Source: Salibacterium lacus (GTDB taxonomy: Bacteria > Bacillota > Bacilli > Bacillales > Marinococcaceae). Taken from it: 64,000 nucleotides of DNA. The notes below the pieces were generated by a model that was not told the DNA's origin, made no database searches, and saw only the letters and a program-made list of their open reading frames with translations. The DNA lies in the NCBI RefSeq assembly GCF_042684865.1, contig NZ_JBHUML010000006.1, positions 62,001 to 126,000 on the forward strand. The letters run 5' to 3'. The translations under genes and the position numbers were made by a program. Of this stretch, positions 8,306 to 17,561 are shown in pieces; the first letter of the stretch is position 1, and the number at the start of each line of letters is the position of its first letter.

Positions 8306-8460
8306 ATTCCTGACTTATCCCTTTCTATTTTTCCCAGGGTTTCGGACAGGCCTTCACCATGCAGGCGGCTTTCACCGCACACGGCGATCCGCCAGCGATT
8401 TTCTCTCTTTATTTCCCTACCTGCACCGTAACAGGGAGAGGTTAAAATGAGGTTAAACAA
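8306..8460 (-). ncRNA. group II intron 3' end, copy 4 (domains V-VI)
   Basis: Domain V is the 34-nt hairpin at 8354-8387: TCGCCGTGTGCGG, a GAAA loop, and CCGCCTGCATGGTGA, with CGC in the catalytic-triad position. Domain VI follows: CCTG pairs CAGG, CCC pairs GGG, with the unpaired-A segment ATAAG. The intron would end GGAAT just before 8305. A block with TTTAACC...AGGGAAATAAAGAGAG upstream (8390-8458) is shared with copies 2 and 3. Compared with the other copies, the outer stem of domain VI shows two compensatory changes (CTCG:CGAG to CCTG:CAGG). Confidence 0.75.
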
Positions 8461-8516
8461 TACTGGATTTTTCGCATTTGGGAGTCGACCAATACGTCTC
8501 CTCCTTGCATACCCTG

Positions 8517-9056
8517 CTACTCAATTTTCCCTTCAATAGCATTTCCACTTTCATCAAAAATGCTGTCTGCCTTAATGGCAACGACCATATTGTAAGGATC
8601 AGGGCTCTCATCGAAATTGATGCTGATATGTTTTTCCCCAGCTGTATGCTCCACACTTCCAATTTTCTCGATATCGGTTAACCCGCTGTCCTCTAATAGA
8701 AAGGCATCTTTGCTTACCGGTTCTGTCCCCTCTTCATTTCCATATACACTTCCTGAGAAAAATAGTGATATAGAGTTGCCGGTACTGGACCACGATACAG
8801 AAAAGACTGTTATTTCTATAGAATCCTGTAATTTGCCGTCTTCGGTTGCAGCATGAATGTGGGTTGTTCCATGAAATACAGCACGGACTTCTCCATCTTC
8901 ACTTACCGTGGCAACATCCTCATTATCGGAAGTCCATTCAATTTTTGGTTTGAAAGCATTTTCTGGTTTTACCGAGGCATGCAGGGCTACAGTGTCTCCC
9001 GCTGCCATCGTTTGATCATCTTCCGCTATCGTCACATCTACGGCCGGTACCATGCT
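8517..9056 (-). CDS. alternative 3' exon C: BIG2/Ig-like module
   Basis: A 179-residue open frame starting at the predicted splice site (AAC|AGC ATG GTA). Residues ~5-85 are a BIG2 bacterial Ig-like domain (V-x-PENAF...W-x-SDNEDVATV...G-V-A-V...G-T-x-I-A). Residues ~90-179 look like a second Ig-like, S-layer-type domain that ends D-ESGNAIEGKIE. An ATG is the second codon, but no ribosome site precedes it; the intron domain VI occupies that place. It has no signal peptide. Expected fate: C-terminal extracellular module after splicing. Confidence 0.65.
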   Translation of the reverse strand, partial: SMVPAVDVTIAEDDQTMAAGDTVALHASVKPENAFKPKIEWTSDNEDVATVSEDGEVRAVFHGTTHIHAATEDGKLQDSIEITVFSVSWSSTGNSISLFFSGSVYGNEEGTEPVSKDAFLLEDSGLTDIEKIGSVEHTAGEKHISINFDESPDPYNMVVAIKADSIFDESGNAIEGKIE

Positions 9057-9210
9057 GTTCTCGTCTTATGCCATCTCTGTATATCGGCTTTATAACGAGC
9101 CTTCACCATGCAGGCGGCTTTCACCGCACACGGCGATCCGTCAGCAATTTTCTCTCTTTATTTCCCTTGCAGTTACAATAACAGAAAGAGGTTAAAATAA
9201 AGTAAAACAG
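9057..9210 (-). ncRNA. group II intron 3' end, copy 3 (domains V-VI)
   Basis: Domain V at 9103-9136 (same 34-nt fold as the other copies). Domain VI: CTCGT pairs ACGAG, GCC pairs GGC, with ATAAG as the bulged-A segment; the intron would end GAGAAC at 9057. The upstream block (GTTTTACTTTATTTTAACC, then AGGGAAATAAAGAGAG) is shared with copies 2 and 4. A short GTAGAAAACAGCC nearby (around 9265-9280) recalls a conserved group II domain I segment, which may be what remains of a larger intron. Confidence 0.75.
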
Positions 9211-9295
9211 CTGAAATATGTGTAATTTTTAATACCTTCCTATTTTCTCGTAGTCATCCTTGGCTGTTTTCTACATTCCCCTTGTGTTATAAACA

Positions 9296-9353
9296 TGCTC
9301 CCCTTCGAGTGGAAACAGATTTTGTGTTTCATCTGTCTACCTCTTGGGGAGCA
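9296..9353. repeat. stacked hairpin after the 2287-residue SLH protein gene
   Basis: TGCTCCCC pairs with GGGGAGCA and an inner ACAGAT pairs with ATCTGT. The minus-strand T-run is weak (TGTTTAT). It starts ten bases after the stop and has AAGTGCTCC at its base, as does the hairpin after the S-layer gene. Either a terminator or the first stem of a lost intron. Confidence 0.5.
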
Positions 9354-9364
9354 CTTTCTCTATA

Positions 9365-12300
9365 TTAGTTACTGAACTCTATAAACGTCAGGTATTCATC
9401 CAGCATTTCAGCCATTTGAGCCCGTGTCGCTCCTGATTTGGGGTCAAAGATGGAGCCTTCTTCGCGGCCGGTGATGACGCCGGCTTGAAGGAGACGGTTC
9501 ACATCATCCTGCGCCCATGTGCCGATACTCTCCTTGTCGTTGAAAGAATCGATCGTTTTCTGTGTGTTTAACTTTTCTTCCTCAAATCCGGTGACTTCCA
9601 TGGCTCGTGACAGCATGGATGCCGCCTGCTGACGGGTGACGGTTTCGTTTGGTGCAAATGTACCATCTGCCCGTCCCTGGATAATGCCGTGTTCAATAGC
9701 TGGCTGCAGCTCTCCAGCAAACCAGTCACCCTTGTCTACATCTGTGAACGTTCCTTCGTATTCGTTTGAAGAAGCGAGCCCGAGGGCACGAGTAATCAAT
9801 ACGGCAAGCTGGGATCTCCGCATGTTTTCGCCTGGTGCGACAGTGCCGTCTTCCCTACCCTGGAAAATGTAGCGGGAACCGAGCTTCTCAAACGAATCGC
9901 CGGCCCAGTAGTCATCTGGAATGTCTGTGAAGGATACTTCATTTTCAAGCACCGTGTATTTGCTGAGAGACTGACTTTGGAACGTTGCCGTATTTCCTTC
10001 AATGACAGTTGGAACGGAAGTAAAGCTGTTATTATCTTCATTCAGTTTCACAACGACCGCATGTTTTTCATCTAAATCTGTTTCGCTGTTAATCTCACGT
10101 TCCATATACTGGTCAAAATGTGCGATTTCTGTTTCGTTGTTATTTACTCTCGCGGTGATTTGGTAATCTACAACGGATGTCACAGCCGGTAAGTTGTTCG
10201 TTTTTATGGTTTCGTCCGCTTCGGATGTATTAACGGATACACTGATTTCTACACTTTCCATTTCCTCTTCTGTGAGTTCAAGCTGGGAACTATCTAATTC
10301 CGAAACAGGCACCCGGATGGTTCCTTCCGTGGACTTTATCTCCAGGACAGAATCTTGATTGTAGTCACGTACTGTATCGAGAACGTCATTAGAAAGTAAA
10401 ACCTCGCCTCTTACATTTTCAGCCGTTTCCATATCGAACGTAATAGTATCTGTGGTTTCCTGTTCCTGTAAAAGGTTGGCTAATTCATCTGCGTTCACGC
10501 GGCGGGAGATCTGTTCTACGCCATCTTCATCAGTGGTGCGCTCTTCCTCATAAAGATCGCCGGTTTCTGGTTTATCCTCTTCGCTGTCACCACTATCTTC
10601 GTTGGACGGGGAACTTCCACCACTGCCATTTCCGCTGCTATCGTTTCCACCGCTTCCGCCATTACTGCTGCCACTGTCATTGTCATCTTCATTAGACGGC
10701 GGTTCTTCCATATCTTCTTCGTTTCCTTTCTCAAACGTCCAGATGTTTGAAAAGCGTTCGCCGGAATATTGATCAGTGGCTTTGGCATACCAGGAGTACG
10801 TTTCTCCTTCTTCTAACCCTTCCCAGGTCATTTCAGCTGTGCTCCCGCTTGCTGCATTTTCAACAACCCCAATTTCGTTGTCGCTGTAGACGTTGATCTC
10901 AAAGTGATCGGTGGCAATGCGTTTTTCTTCGGCTGTAAGATCAAGGTCGACGGTGACTTCATCTTTTTCCGGGTACTCCTCTGGATCATAATAATTGTAA
11001 TCATCAAGATAAGGGGAGTACGTGTTTACAATCATCTTGTTATTTTCCGTATCAAAATGAAGCAAACGAATGTAACCCTGGCCGCCTTCCGGACCTGCTT
11101 GATAGTCAGCAAGCATTTGATACACTTTGCGGTCTGTCTCCCCGTCTCCATCGTCATCCAGTTCATCTATCAATGTCTGGCTTTCGTGGTAGTGGCCGGA
11201 GAGCACGGCAAAGACATTTTCATTGGGAACGACAAGTTTCTCATACAATTCTTCTCCTTCCGGATGGCGGCTTCCGGTCGCAAGCAGGTATTCATGGAAA
11301 CTGAGAATCGCTTTTCTGTTCGGGTGTTCCTCGAGCACCTCATTGACCCACTCAATTCCTTCATCTTCAATGCCCCATCCGAGATAAACCATGATGTAAT
11401 CATTTCCATCCACGGACATCAAGTCATAGTGGCCGCGGTTATTTTTGTACGAGCCGCCGTAGTAGGGTTTATCTTCAAAACGGTCTTCGCCGAAATACTT
11501 GTAGTATTCCGTGTAATCATTGGTTTTTTGGGACACATCATGATTTCCCGCAAGCACTCCGTACGGCATGTCCGCATCATCCAGCGTCTGCATGTACTCA
11601 TCAGCCCGGTCCCACTGCTGCGGTTTGTTCGCTTGATTGACCAAATCCCCTGTATGGAACGTATACGCAATGTTCATGTTTTCCTTGTTGTCAGCAATCC
11701 ACTGGGTCTGTTGGTCGAATATGTGCGGATAGCTTTCAGCTAAATACTGCGTATCGGATGTCCAGGCGAACGTATAATCATAATCGCCGGAGCTTGGAAT
11801 TTCATCCTGCACGATGACGTTCACCTTTTGATCCTTCACAAAATCAGCCACCGAAACCGTTCCTTTCAGCTGAAAATCCTCTGCTCCTGCAATGTTCTCA
11901 TCGATTTCTTCCCAATCCGAGGACGTGTGGTTCCAGGCATACATTGTGACTTTCCGGCCTTCAAGGGAGTTCCCGTTCCACACTACTTCCACCGTATCGT
12001 TTGTATCGATAGATTCGTCGACGGTGACTTCAAAGCGGTGGTACGGGAATTCGGTAGTGGAGTCCGTAACCATATACTTGTTATCTTTCTCCATCGTTTG
12101 AGCAATATTTTCATCGGAGAACGATTCTTCGTTCTTTGGTGCGGCTTCTTGCGGCGGTTCTGTTTCAGAGGCATGGTGAAAGGATTTCACATGAGCTGCA
12201 TCCCCGGGATTGTAATGAAATCCTTGGTAAAACCCAACGTTTAATTCATCACCCATCGGATCTGATACGTTTACTTTTAAAATCGGGTCACCGTCTAACG

Positions 12301-15300
12301 TCTCATCCATTTGCGGGGCTACATTTTCAGGCTCGGTCGGGTGTTCGTCCGCTGTAGAAAAAGGAATGTTTTCTGTTGTCTTGTTTCCTGCTGCATCTTC
12401 AGCTGTGATCGTCAGCTCATGTTCTCCAGCAGCCAGTTCACCGGAAGATGTCTCGTAGGGCAGGGAAATAATTTCTTCATCCAGCATAACAGTAGAGGTT
12501 TCTACGCCGGCAATACTGTCGGTTATCGATGGATCAATCGTGAAGCCACCCTTGTATTCTTTCCCTCTTTCTATATTTGTTGAAATGGCCGGGGCTGTGT
12601 TGTCTACACGTATGCTTGTTTCCAATTCATTGGTACCGTCCTGGACCTTCACAGAATGTGCTCCATCTGTGACCTGCGTGGTATCCCAGTTGAACCCTTT
12701 GGAATGGGTCTGTGCACCGCTGATGGTGAACGTGAAGTCTTCTGCAATACGATCTGTGCCATCGTCGCCCATATCGAGAATTTCATCTGGATTATGATAC
12801 GTAGAATCTTTCAATATGGTCCCGTCTGCCATGATAAGACGTACATCTCTCATGTCGAAGTCATCTCTGTTTTCGCCGGGGTTTCCTTCAAAAGGCGTCG
12901 CCTTATTTCCTGCCCGGAGCGTAAAGGTGTTATCCCCCGTACTCAGAAGTTCAGGATCCACCGGAACCGTGATGGTCGTCCACTGCGCCATCCAGTCATC
13001 GAAGATATGAATAACTTCCCCGTCCATGGTGACAGCGTTCTGGAAGTAGGTGTTAATGCCGCTCACCTCAAACGCCAGATACGCTGTATCCTCAACGGTC
13101 CGAAACGTCTCCCCGTTCCATTCCTGATCATCTATGAAAAAGCTCAGGTCGTCCGGGCCGCTTCCTTCAGACGTTCCTTTTAAGACCTTTGTGCCTGAAA
13201 GGATAGCATTGTCGTTTACATTGAAACGCAAGGCGGACTCATCCCGTTCGTTATGGATGGTAATGGTGTGCGGGTCGCTTTCCGTTTGATTCGTGCCGTC
13301 AGATGCTTTGAAATAATACTCCAGTGTATCATTTGAGATTAATTCCGGAGCATAGATGGTCCCGTGATAAAGGCCGTCGTCCGGATCTACCTGCAGAGGC
13401 ATCGATTGGTAGTCTTCCTCGTCATTGGTGCGGTAGAATAATTCCGCCGTACGGACCTTGGTATTGTCGTTGATACCTGCTGCCAGGTCAATATTTTCGG
13501 ATGGATGAACCTCCGTGACTTTGGTGCGGTTATCAATGACGGGCGCTTCCGTGTCGTCTGGTACTTCGACAGGGTTTTCAGGAACTTGGAAATCTTCAAC
13601 AGCACCTGGGGTTGCATCCTCCTCCCCGGCACTCACCTTATCCATCACATTGGATCCATCGGTTGGAAACTTGTACACAATCCCTTTATCCGGAAGGGTG
13701 TCATCAGCATCTCCGGACTCTTCATTATAGTGGGCGATGGCCAGTTCATGATCGGTATTGGTAGCGACGAGAAGACTTCTTATCCCGCCATTGGACATCC
13801 CGGGAGTATAGATTTTGGCCATGCTGTCTTCCGGCACCTCAGAACCATAGTTTTCGTTGAAATCAGCAATCGTTTTATCATTGTTGGCACCGTTTATCAT
13901 CCAGAATACCATGGTTTCCTGTGGCCTGATCTCCATATCGTCAGGCTCAGACGGCCAATGCGTGTCTCTGTCGGGAAGATTGTTGTAACGATACTGAATT
14001 TGATAATCTGAAAAATCAATAGGTTGATTGGTGTTGTTGTAAATCTCGATAAATTCATAGCCATCCGAGCCACCAACATTTGTAGTGTCCGGGACTACTT
14101 CCGTTACAAGAATCGGTGGAACGTTCTCAGGGTCTTCCCCTGCAGCCACCTCCATGATAGATTCATCCAAACTGGCTGTATTTGTTCCGTCGGTGGCTTC
14201 CACGTAATACGTAAGGTTCGAATCCACAGCGGTTCCTGGTATTTCCGCCGAAAAGGTTGATAGGTCACCTGCATCCGGACGCATCGTTACTTCTTCATAT
14301 TCCTCCGTATCCTCATTTTTGTAATAAAGCGTGACGGAAGGCATTTTCATATTATCTTCAACGGTGGCTTGAATTTCCACAGAAGAAAACGGATCCGCAG
14401 ACTCTACCGGTGTATGGTCGATGACCGGTGCCTCTGTATCCTCCGGTAAGTCTGAGACATCAACTGCTGTGTCAGGAACCTGTGTGTTATCCACCTTTCC
14501 CGGTGTTGGATCGGCTAACGTTTCCTGTTTGATCATTTTCGTTCCATCTACCGGATACTCATATTGAATATCTTTTCCATCGTTATTGTTGTCTTCCCCC
14601 AGATAATCAGCATACACGACTTCCACGTTATCCTTATCCGTTAACTTAAGAGCGCGGTCCCCACCGTTGGCAAAACCGGGAAGACCTTCGGTGTCTGTTA
14701 CTTCTACCAATTGATCGGAAGTGAGATCGGTATTAAATTTTTCGTTAAAGTCCTGCAATTCTTTGCCGGCATTGTTGTACCAAAAGACAAGCGTTTCCTG
14801 AGGTTCCATGGTGGTACGTGGAACCTGGAACACACGCTCTTCGCCGGAATCAGTATAAACGTATTTAAACGCATATTGCTGTAAGTCAAGCGGCTGCTGC
14901 GTGTTGTTGTAAAGTTCGAAAAATTCATATTCTTCCGCGCCTGCCGTGTTGGGGGCCAGTTCCGTAATAAGAACGTGCGGATTGTCCTGGCTGTTGTTTT
15001 CTTCTTGTTCTATTATCACTTGGACTGCGTCTGTCTGCACGCGGTTATATCGATCAGCAGTTGTTATATAGTAATCCAGTGTGCCGGAGCGCAAATCTGT
15101 TCCTGGAATGACTGCTTCATAATGAGTACTCTCTGTTTCATTCATTGGGACAGATTCATAATCCTTTCCGGCGTCCGTTCGATAAAATAGACTTGTCTTC
15201 ACGTGGTCAGAATCCTCGTCTTCGACAACAGCTTCCACTCTCAAGTCTTCGCCGGCAGTAATGTTTGTTAACGGCTCATGGCTGACAGATGGTTCTTGGT

Positions 15301-16228
15301 TGGAAGAAAGAGAGACCCTTTCCCCGGGGATTTGTGCTTCCTCTACTTGACCGGGAGAGGCTTCTGCTTGTTGTTTATGTAATGACATTGCTGTTCCCGA
15401 TTCAGGATACGAAAACATCACACTCTGTCCGGAGGCGATATCATTTTCTACATAGCTTGCCTGAATGGTCTCTTCCCCAGCAGTAGTTTCAATGACAACC
15501 GCCCGTTCCCCACCGTTATAAAAGTTGGAACCACTGTATTCCACCACCTCTTCTTCAGACAAATCGACATCGTATTGACTGTTGAAATTGTCTAAGGTTT
15601 CACCTGAGTTATTCGGCCAAAACACCTTCGTTTCCCCCGGATCGATCTCGGCAGCAGAAAGCGCTATCGTTTTATCAGCACTGGGGTCGTCCGTATAACG
15701 ATAGATCAACGAATAGTAATCCAGGTTCACTGTTTTATCAGAATTATTGTACACTTCAAAATACTCGTAGTCGTCGGCCCCCTCATTATTTGGCATTATT
15801 TCTGTAACTAATAATTCCGGCAGCTCGTCCACAGGGACATCTGTTGTTTCCTGTTGAAGCTGCAATGACTCTTTACCATCATCGCTCTCTTCTTCTACTG
15901 CCTCTTTTTCTTTTGGTTCATCCTCCTTAGGTTTGTCTTCTTCCGATTCATTTGTACCGGATTCAGTATCTGTAGCATCTTGTTCCGTGCTGTCCTCGCT
16001 GCTTTCTTTTTCACTGCCGGATGGAGACTCCTTCTTATCAGGGTTTACGTCTTCTTCTGGAACTTGTTCTTCTGTCGCATCATTGCCGGTTTCTTCTGTT
16101 TCCTTTGGTGCTTCGTCTTCAGCTGCCTCTGCCTTCTTCACCGGAAAGGCAGAAGACATGTTCATCAGCAGCATGGACAAAATGAGCATCAATGATAAGA
16201 CTTTTCGACTTTGCTTCCCCGCTTTCAT
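9365..16228 (-). CDS. 2287-residue SLH-anchored protein with lamin-tail and metallophosphatase domains
   Basis: Signal peptide (residues 1-~35), a long Glu/Ser/Asp linker, then three lamin-tail domains (starting near 135, 425 and 705, each LVTE/LITE-x-x-P followed by a Y-E-(Y/F)-x-E-(V/I/L)-YNN block) alternating with Ig-like segments. A calcineurin-type metallophosphatase lies near 1480-1700, with the metal motifs SDTQ, GDLV, GNHD, SFHE and GHYH all present. A Gly/Ser linker and three SLH repeats (about 2110-2287) end the protein. It is exported and wall-bound, and likely cleaves phosphate esters or nucleotides at the surface. GGGAGGAATTTC precedes the ATG. It has its own candidate promoter, although it lies between two pairs of splice cassettes. 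The end ...SN-stop (AAC TAA) is like the S-layer gene end (AAC TAA). Confidence 0.9.
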   Translation of the reverse strand: MKAGKQSRKVLSLMLILSMLLMNMSSAFPVKKAEAAEDEAPKETEETGNDATEEQVPEEDVNPDKKESPSGSEKESSEDSTEQDATDTESGTNESEEDKPKEDEPKEKEAVEEESDDGKESLQLQQETTDVPVDELPELLVTEIMPNNEGADDYEYFEVYNNSDKTVNLDYYSLIYRYTDDPSADKTIALSAAEIDPGETKVFWPNNSGETLDNFNSQYDVDLSEEEVVEYSGSNFYNGGERAVVIETTAGEETIQASYVENDIASGQSVMFSYPESGTAMSLHKQQAEASPGQVEEAQIPGERVSLSSNQEPSVSHEPLTNITAGEDLRVEAVVEDEDSDHVKTSLFYRTDAGKDYESVPMNETESTHYEAVIPGTDLRSGTLDYYITTADRYNRVQTDAVQVIIEQEENNSQDNPHVLITELAPNTAGAEEYEFFELYNNTQQPLDLQQYAFKYVYTDSGEERVFQVPRTTMEPQETLVFWYNNAGKELQDFNEKFNTDLTSDQLVEVTDTEGLPGFANGGDRALKLTDKDNVEVVYADYLGEDNNNDGKDIQYEYPVDGTKMIKQETLADPTPGKVDNTQVPDTAVDVSDLPEDTEAPVIDHTPVESADPFSSVEIQATVEDNMKMPSVTLYYKNEDTEEYEEVTMRPDAGDLSTFSAEIPGTAVDSNLTYYVEATDGTNTASLDESIMEVAAGEDPENVPPILVTEVVPDTTNVGGSDGYEFIEIYNNTNQPIDFSDYQIQYRYNNLPDRDTHWPSEPDDMEIRPQETMVFWMINGANNDKTIADFNENYGSEVPEDSMAKIYTPGMSNGGIRSLLVATNTDHELAIAHYNEESGDADDTLPDKGIVYKFPTDGSNVMDKVSAGEEDATPGAVEDFQVPENPVEVPDDTEAPVIDNRTKVTEVHPSENIDLAAGINDNTKVRTAELFYRTNDEEDYQSMPLQVDPDDGLYHGTIYAPELISNDTLEYYFKASDGTNQTESDPHTITIHNERDESALRFNVNDNAILSGTKVLKGTSEGSGPDDLSFFIDDQEWNGETFRTVEDTAYLAFEVSGINTYFQNAVTMDGEVIHIFDDWMAQWTTITVPVDPELLSTGDNTFTLRAGNKATPFEGNPGENRDDFDMRDVRLIMADGTILKDSTYHNPDEILDMGDDGTDRIAEDFTFTISGAQTHSKGFNWDTTQVTDGAHSVKVQDGTNELETSIRVDNTAPAISTNIERGKEYKGGFTIDPSITDSIAGVETSTVMLDEEIISLPYETSSGELAAGEHELTITAEDAAGNKTTENIPFSTADEHPTEPENVAPQMDETLDGDPILKVNVSDPMGDELNVGFYQGFHYNPGDAAHVKSFHHASETEPPQEAAPKNEESFSDENIAQTMEKDNKYMVTDSTTEFPYHRFEVTVDESIDTNDTVEVVWNGNSLEGRKVTMYAWNHTSSDWEEIDENIAGAEDFQLKGTVSVADFVKDQKVNVIVQDEIPSSGDYDYTFAWTSDTQYLAESYPHIFDQQTQWIADNKENMNIAYTFHTGDLVNQANKPQQWDRADEYMQTLDDADMPYGVLAGNHDVSQKTNDYTEYYKYFGEDRFEDKPYYGGSYKNNRGHYDLMSVDGNDYIMVYLGWGIEDEGIEWVNEVLEEHPNRKAILSFHEYLLATGSRHPEGEELYEKLVVPNENVFAVLSGHYHESQTLIDELDDDGDGETDRKVYQMLADYQAGPEGGQGYIRLLHFDTENNKMIVNTYSPYLDDYNYYDPEEYPEKDEVTVDLDLTAEEKRIATDHFEINVYSDNEIGVVENAASGSTAEMTWEGLEEGETYSWYAKATDQYSGERFSNIWTFEKGNEEDMEEPPSNEDDNDSGSSNGGSGGNDSSGNGSGGSSPSNEDSGDSEEDKPETGDLYEEERTTDEDGVEQISRRVNADELANLLQEQETTDTITFDMETAENVRGEVLLSNDVLDTVRDYNQDSVLEIKSTEGTIRVPVSELDSSQLELTEEEMESVEISVSVNTSEADETIKTNNLPAVTSVVDYQITARVNNNETEIAHFDQYMEREINSETDLDEKHAVVVKLNEDNNSFTSVPTVIEGNTATFQSQSLSKYTVLENEVSFTDIPDDYWAGDSFEKLGSRYIFQGREDGTVAPGENMRRSQLAVLITRALGLASSNEYEGTFTDVDKGDWFAGELQPAIEHGIIQGRADGTFAPNETVTRQQAASMLSRAMEVTGFEEEKLNTQKTIDSFNDKESIGTWAQDDVNRLLQAGVITGREEGSIFDPKSGATRAQMAEMLDEYLTFIEFSN

Positions 16229-16274
16229 GAAATTCCTCCCTTGATTTACCTACATCCCTAAGCCTACGTTTTCA

Positions 16275-16303
16275 ACATTAAGGCCCTGTTAAAAGAATGT
16301 GAA
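16275..16303 (-). promoter_or_regulatory. candidate promoter of the 2287-residue SLH protein
   Basis: TTCACA (16298-16303), 17 bases, TAATGT (16275-16280), about 45 bases upstream of the start codon. A moderate match to a vegetative promoter; it suggests the gene is not only transcribed from the S-layer promoter. Confidence 0.4.
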
Positions 16304-16504
16304 AATCATGTGTAGGTGGAATATTTTATATGATAAAGAAAAAAGGTGACCTGAAAGGATTTCTTGCTATCCGTGGGATGAATCCAATACAGCATCGTCT
16401 CAAACAGCAGGCTCCCCGGCAGAGTATCCAGCTGCTATTCTGCCTTGTGTTGCTTTGCTCTTTCATAAGGTGTCATTCTCTTCCTCCCCGATACATAAGA
16501 ATAA

Positions 16505-16530
16505 CCCCAGCTCCAGATATGGAACTGAGG
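16505..16530 (-). terminator. terminator after cassette B
   Basis: On the minus strand CCTCAGTTCCA pairs over 11 positions (two wobbles) with TGGAGCTGGGG around a TATC loop, followed by TTATTCTT. The wobbles make sense only on this strand. Confidence 0.6.
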
Positions 16531-16684
16531 TGTATTATGATAGATGGTCCTATCTTATTTAGATTAAATATTTCAATTACAAGCAGGCACGGCAGAACAT
16601 AAAAAATATTGCCTCCACTAAGAGAGACCGCTGTAAGTCATTGTGAGAATGAACTTTTTTGAGAAAAACCATAGAAGGAAGCAT

Positions 16685-17299
16685 CTATTCTGCTGTTACT
16701 ATTATTTTATCACTTTCCGCTTTGTCTGTTTCTGTAATACTTATCCAGAATTCATCGCCTTCCTGAATCTCATCTTTGGTGACCCAACTGGCCGTTTCTG
16801 AGTTTTCATCAAAAGTAATATAACCGTCCCGATCGGATTGATTTTCTTCTTTGTATATCGAAAGAACTCCAATCCGATCGTTCTCATTCTCGAAGTATAT
16901 TCGATTGTCCTCGGAAGATACCGTAATATAAGCCGGATCCATTGGGTCGGAGTCCGGAAGGGATTCTCCTTCGATCCAAACCACCGCGTCTTCGTATCCA
17001 GATGCCTCTATCACAATAAACAGAACAGGAAGATCCAGGTCTTCCTCCTGATCTGCTTCAAGATACGGATGCACCTCTTCCCAGGAAGACGCTTCAGGAT
17101 TGCCTTGAGCTTCTAAATCCAGCTGTCCCGGGGTGGCTTGATCATACGAAATATTTCCTTTTTCATACTGAATTCCCTCATCTTCACCTATTTGGTACAA
17201 TGTTATGTTTTCCACAGATGTCCGCCACGTTTGATCTTCTTCAAACGTCAAAACGTCTTTCACGGATGGATCAATCATAACGTCAGGTGCTTTTTTGCT
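16685..17299 (-). CDS. alternative 3' exon B: DUF1533-like surface module
   Basis: A 204-residue open frame that opens at the predicted splice site (AAT|AGC AAA AAA GCA). The first ~115 residues (D-P-S-V...W-x-x-S-V-x-x-I-T-L-Y...YDQATPGQLDL...IVIEASGYEDA) match the pattern of DUF1533, now called the Shr-like haem-protein-interacting domain, common in Gram-positive surface proteins. The remainder is a beta-rich Ig-like region ending ...IIVTAE. There is no signal peptide, and the first ATG (17278) has no ribosome site. A terminator hairpin follows at 16505-16530. Acts as a C-terminal module if spliced; otherwise silent. Confidence 0.65.
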   Translation of the reverse strand, partial: SKKAPDVMIDPSVKDVLTFEEDQTWRTSVENITLYQIGEDEGIQYEKGNISYDQATPGQLDLEAQGNPEASSWEEVHPYLEADQEEDLDLPVLFIVIEASGYEDAVVWIEGESLPDSDPMDPAYITVSSEDNRIYFENENDRIGVLSIYKEENQSDRDGYITFDENSETASWVTKDEIQEGDEFWISITETDKAESDKIIVTAE

Positions 17300-17475
17300 A
17301 TTCTCGTCTTATACCTTATCTTTTTCTTGGTTTTATAACGAGCCTTCACCATGCAGGCGGCTTTCACCGCACACAGCGATCCGTCAATGATAATCTCTTT
17401 TTTTATCTCCCTTCCAGTAAAAATAACAAACAAAGGTTAAAATGAAGTAAAACAGTTGAATTACCTGTAACTTTT
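17300..17475 (-). ncRNA. group II intron 3' end, copy 2 (domains V-VI)
   Basis: Domain V at 17346-17379 (TCGCTGTGTGCGG, GAAA loop, CCGCCTGCATGGTGA). Domain VI: CTCGT pairs ACGAG, ACC pairs GGT, bulged-A segment ATAAG, intron end GAGAAT at 17300. The block CTGTTTTACTTCATTTTAACC lies upstream, as in copy 3. Across copies 2, 3 and 4 the inner closing pair of domain VI reads A-U, G-C and C-G, which is good evidence for a conserved RNA fold. Confidence 0.75.
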
Positions 17476-17502
17476 TAACCCAGCCCTGGTAGTACAGAAA
17501 TT

Positions 17503-17533
17503 AAAAAGGAGCTGTACCTTTTGATACAGCCCC
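17503..17533 (-). terminator. terminator after cassette A
   Basis: On the minus strand GGGGCTGTATC and GGTACAGCTCC form a hairpin followed by TTTTTAATTT. Almost the same sequence recurs at 59534-59560 and 59814-59839. Confidence 0.75.
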
Positions 17534-17561
17534 TCCCATCTTCAAATGTGTTACAAGTTAT

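Larger units (their letters stand above)
16229..16684. other. gap between cassette B and the 2287-residue protein gene
   Basis: Besides the terminator at 16505-16530 and the promoter at 16275-16303 this 456-base stretch shows no gene with a ribosome site and no domain V copy. Confidence 0.5.
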
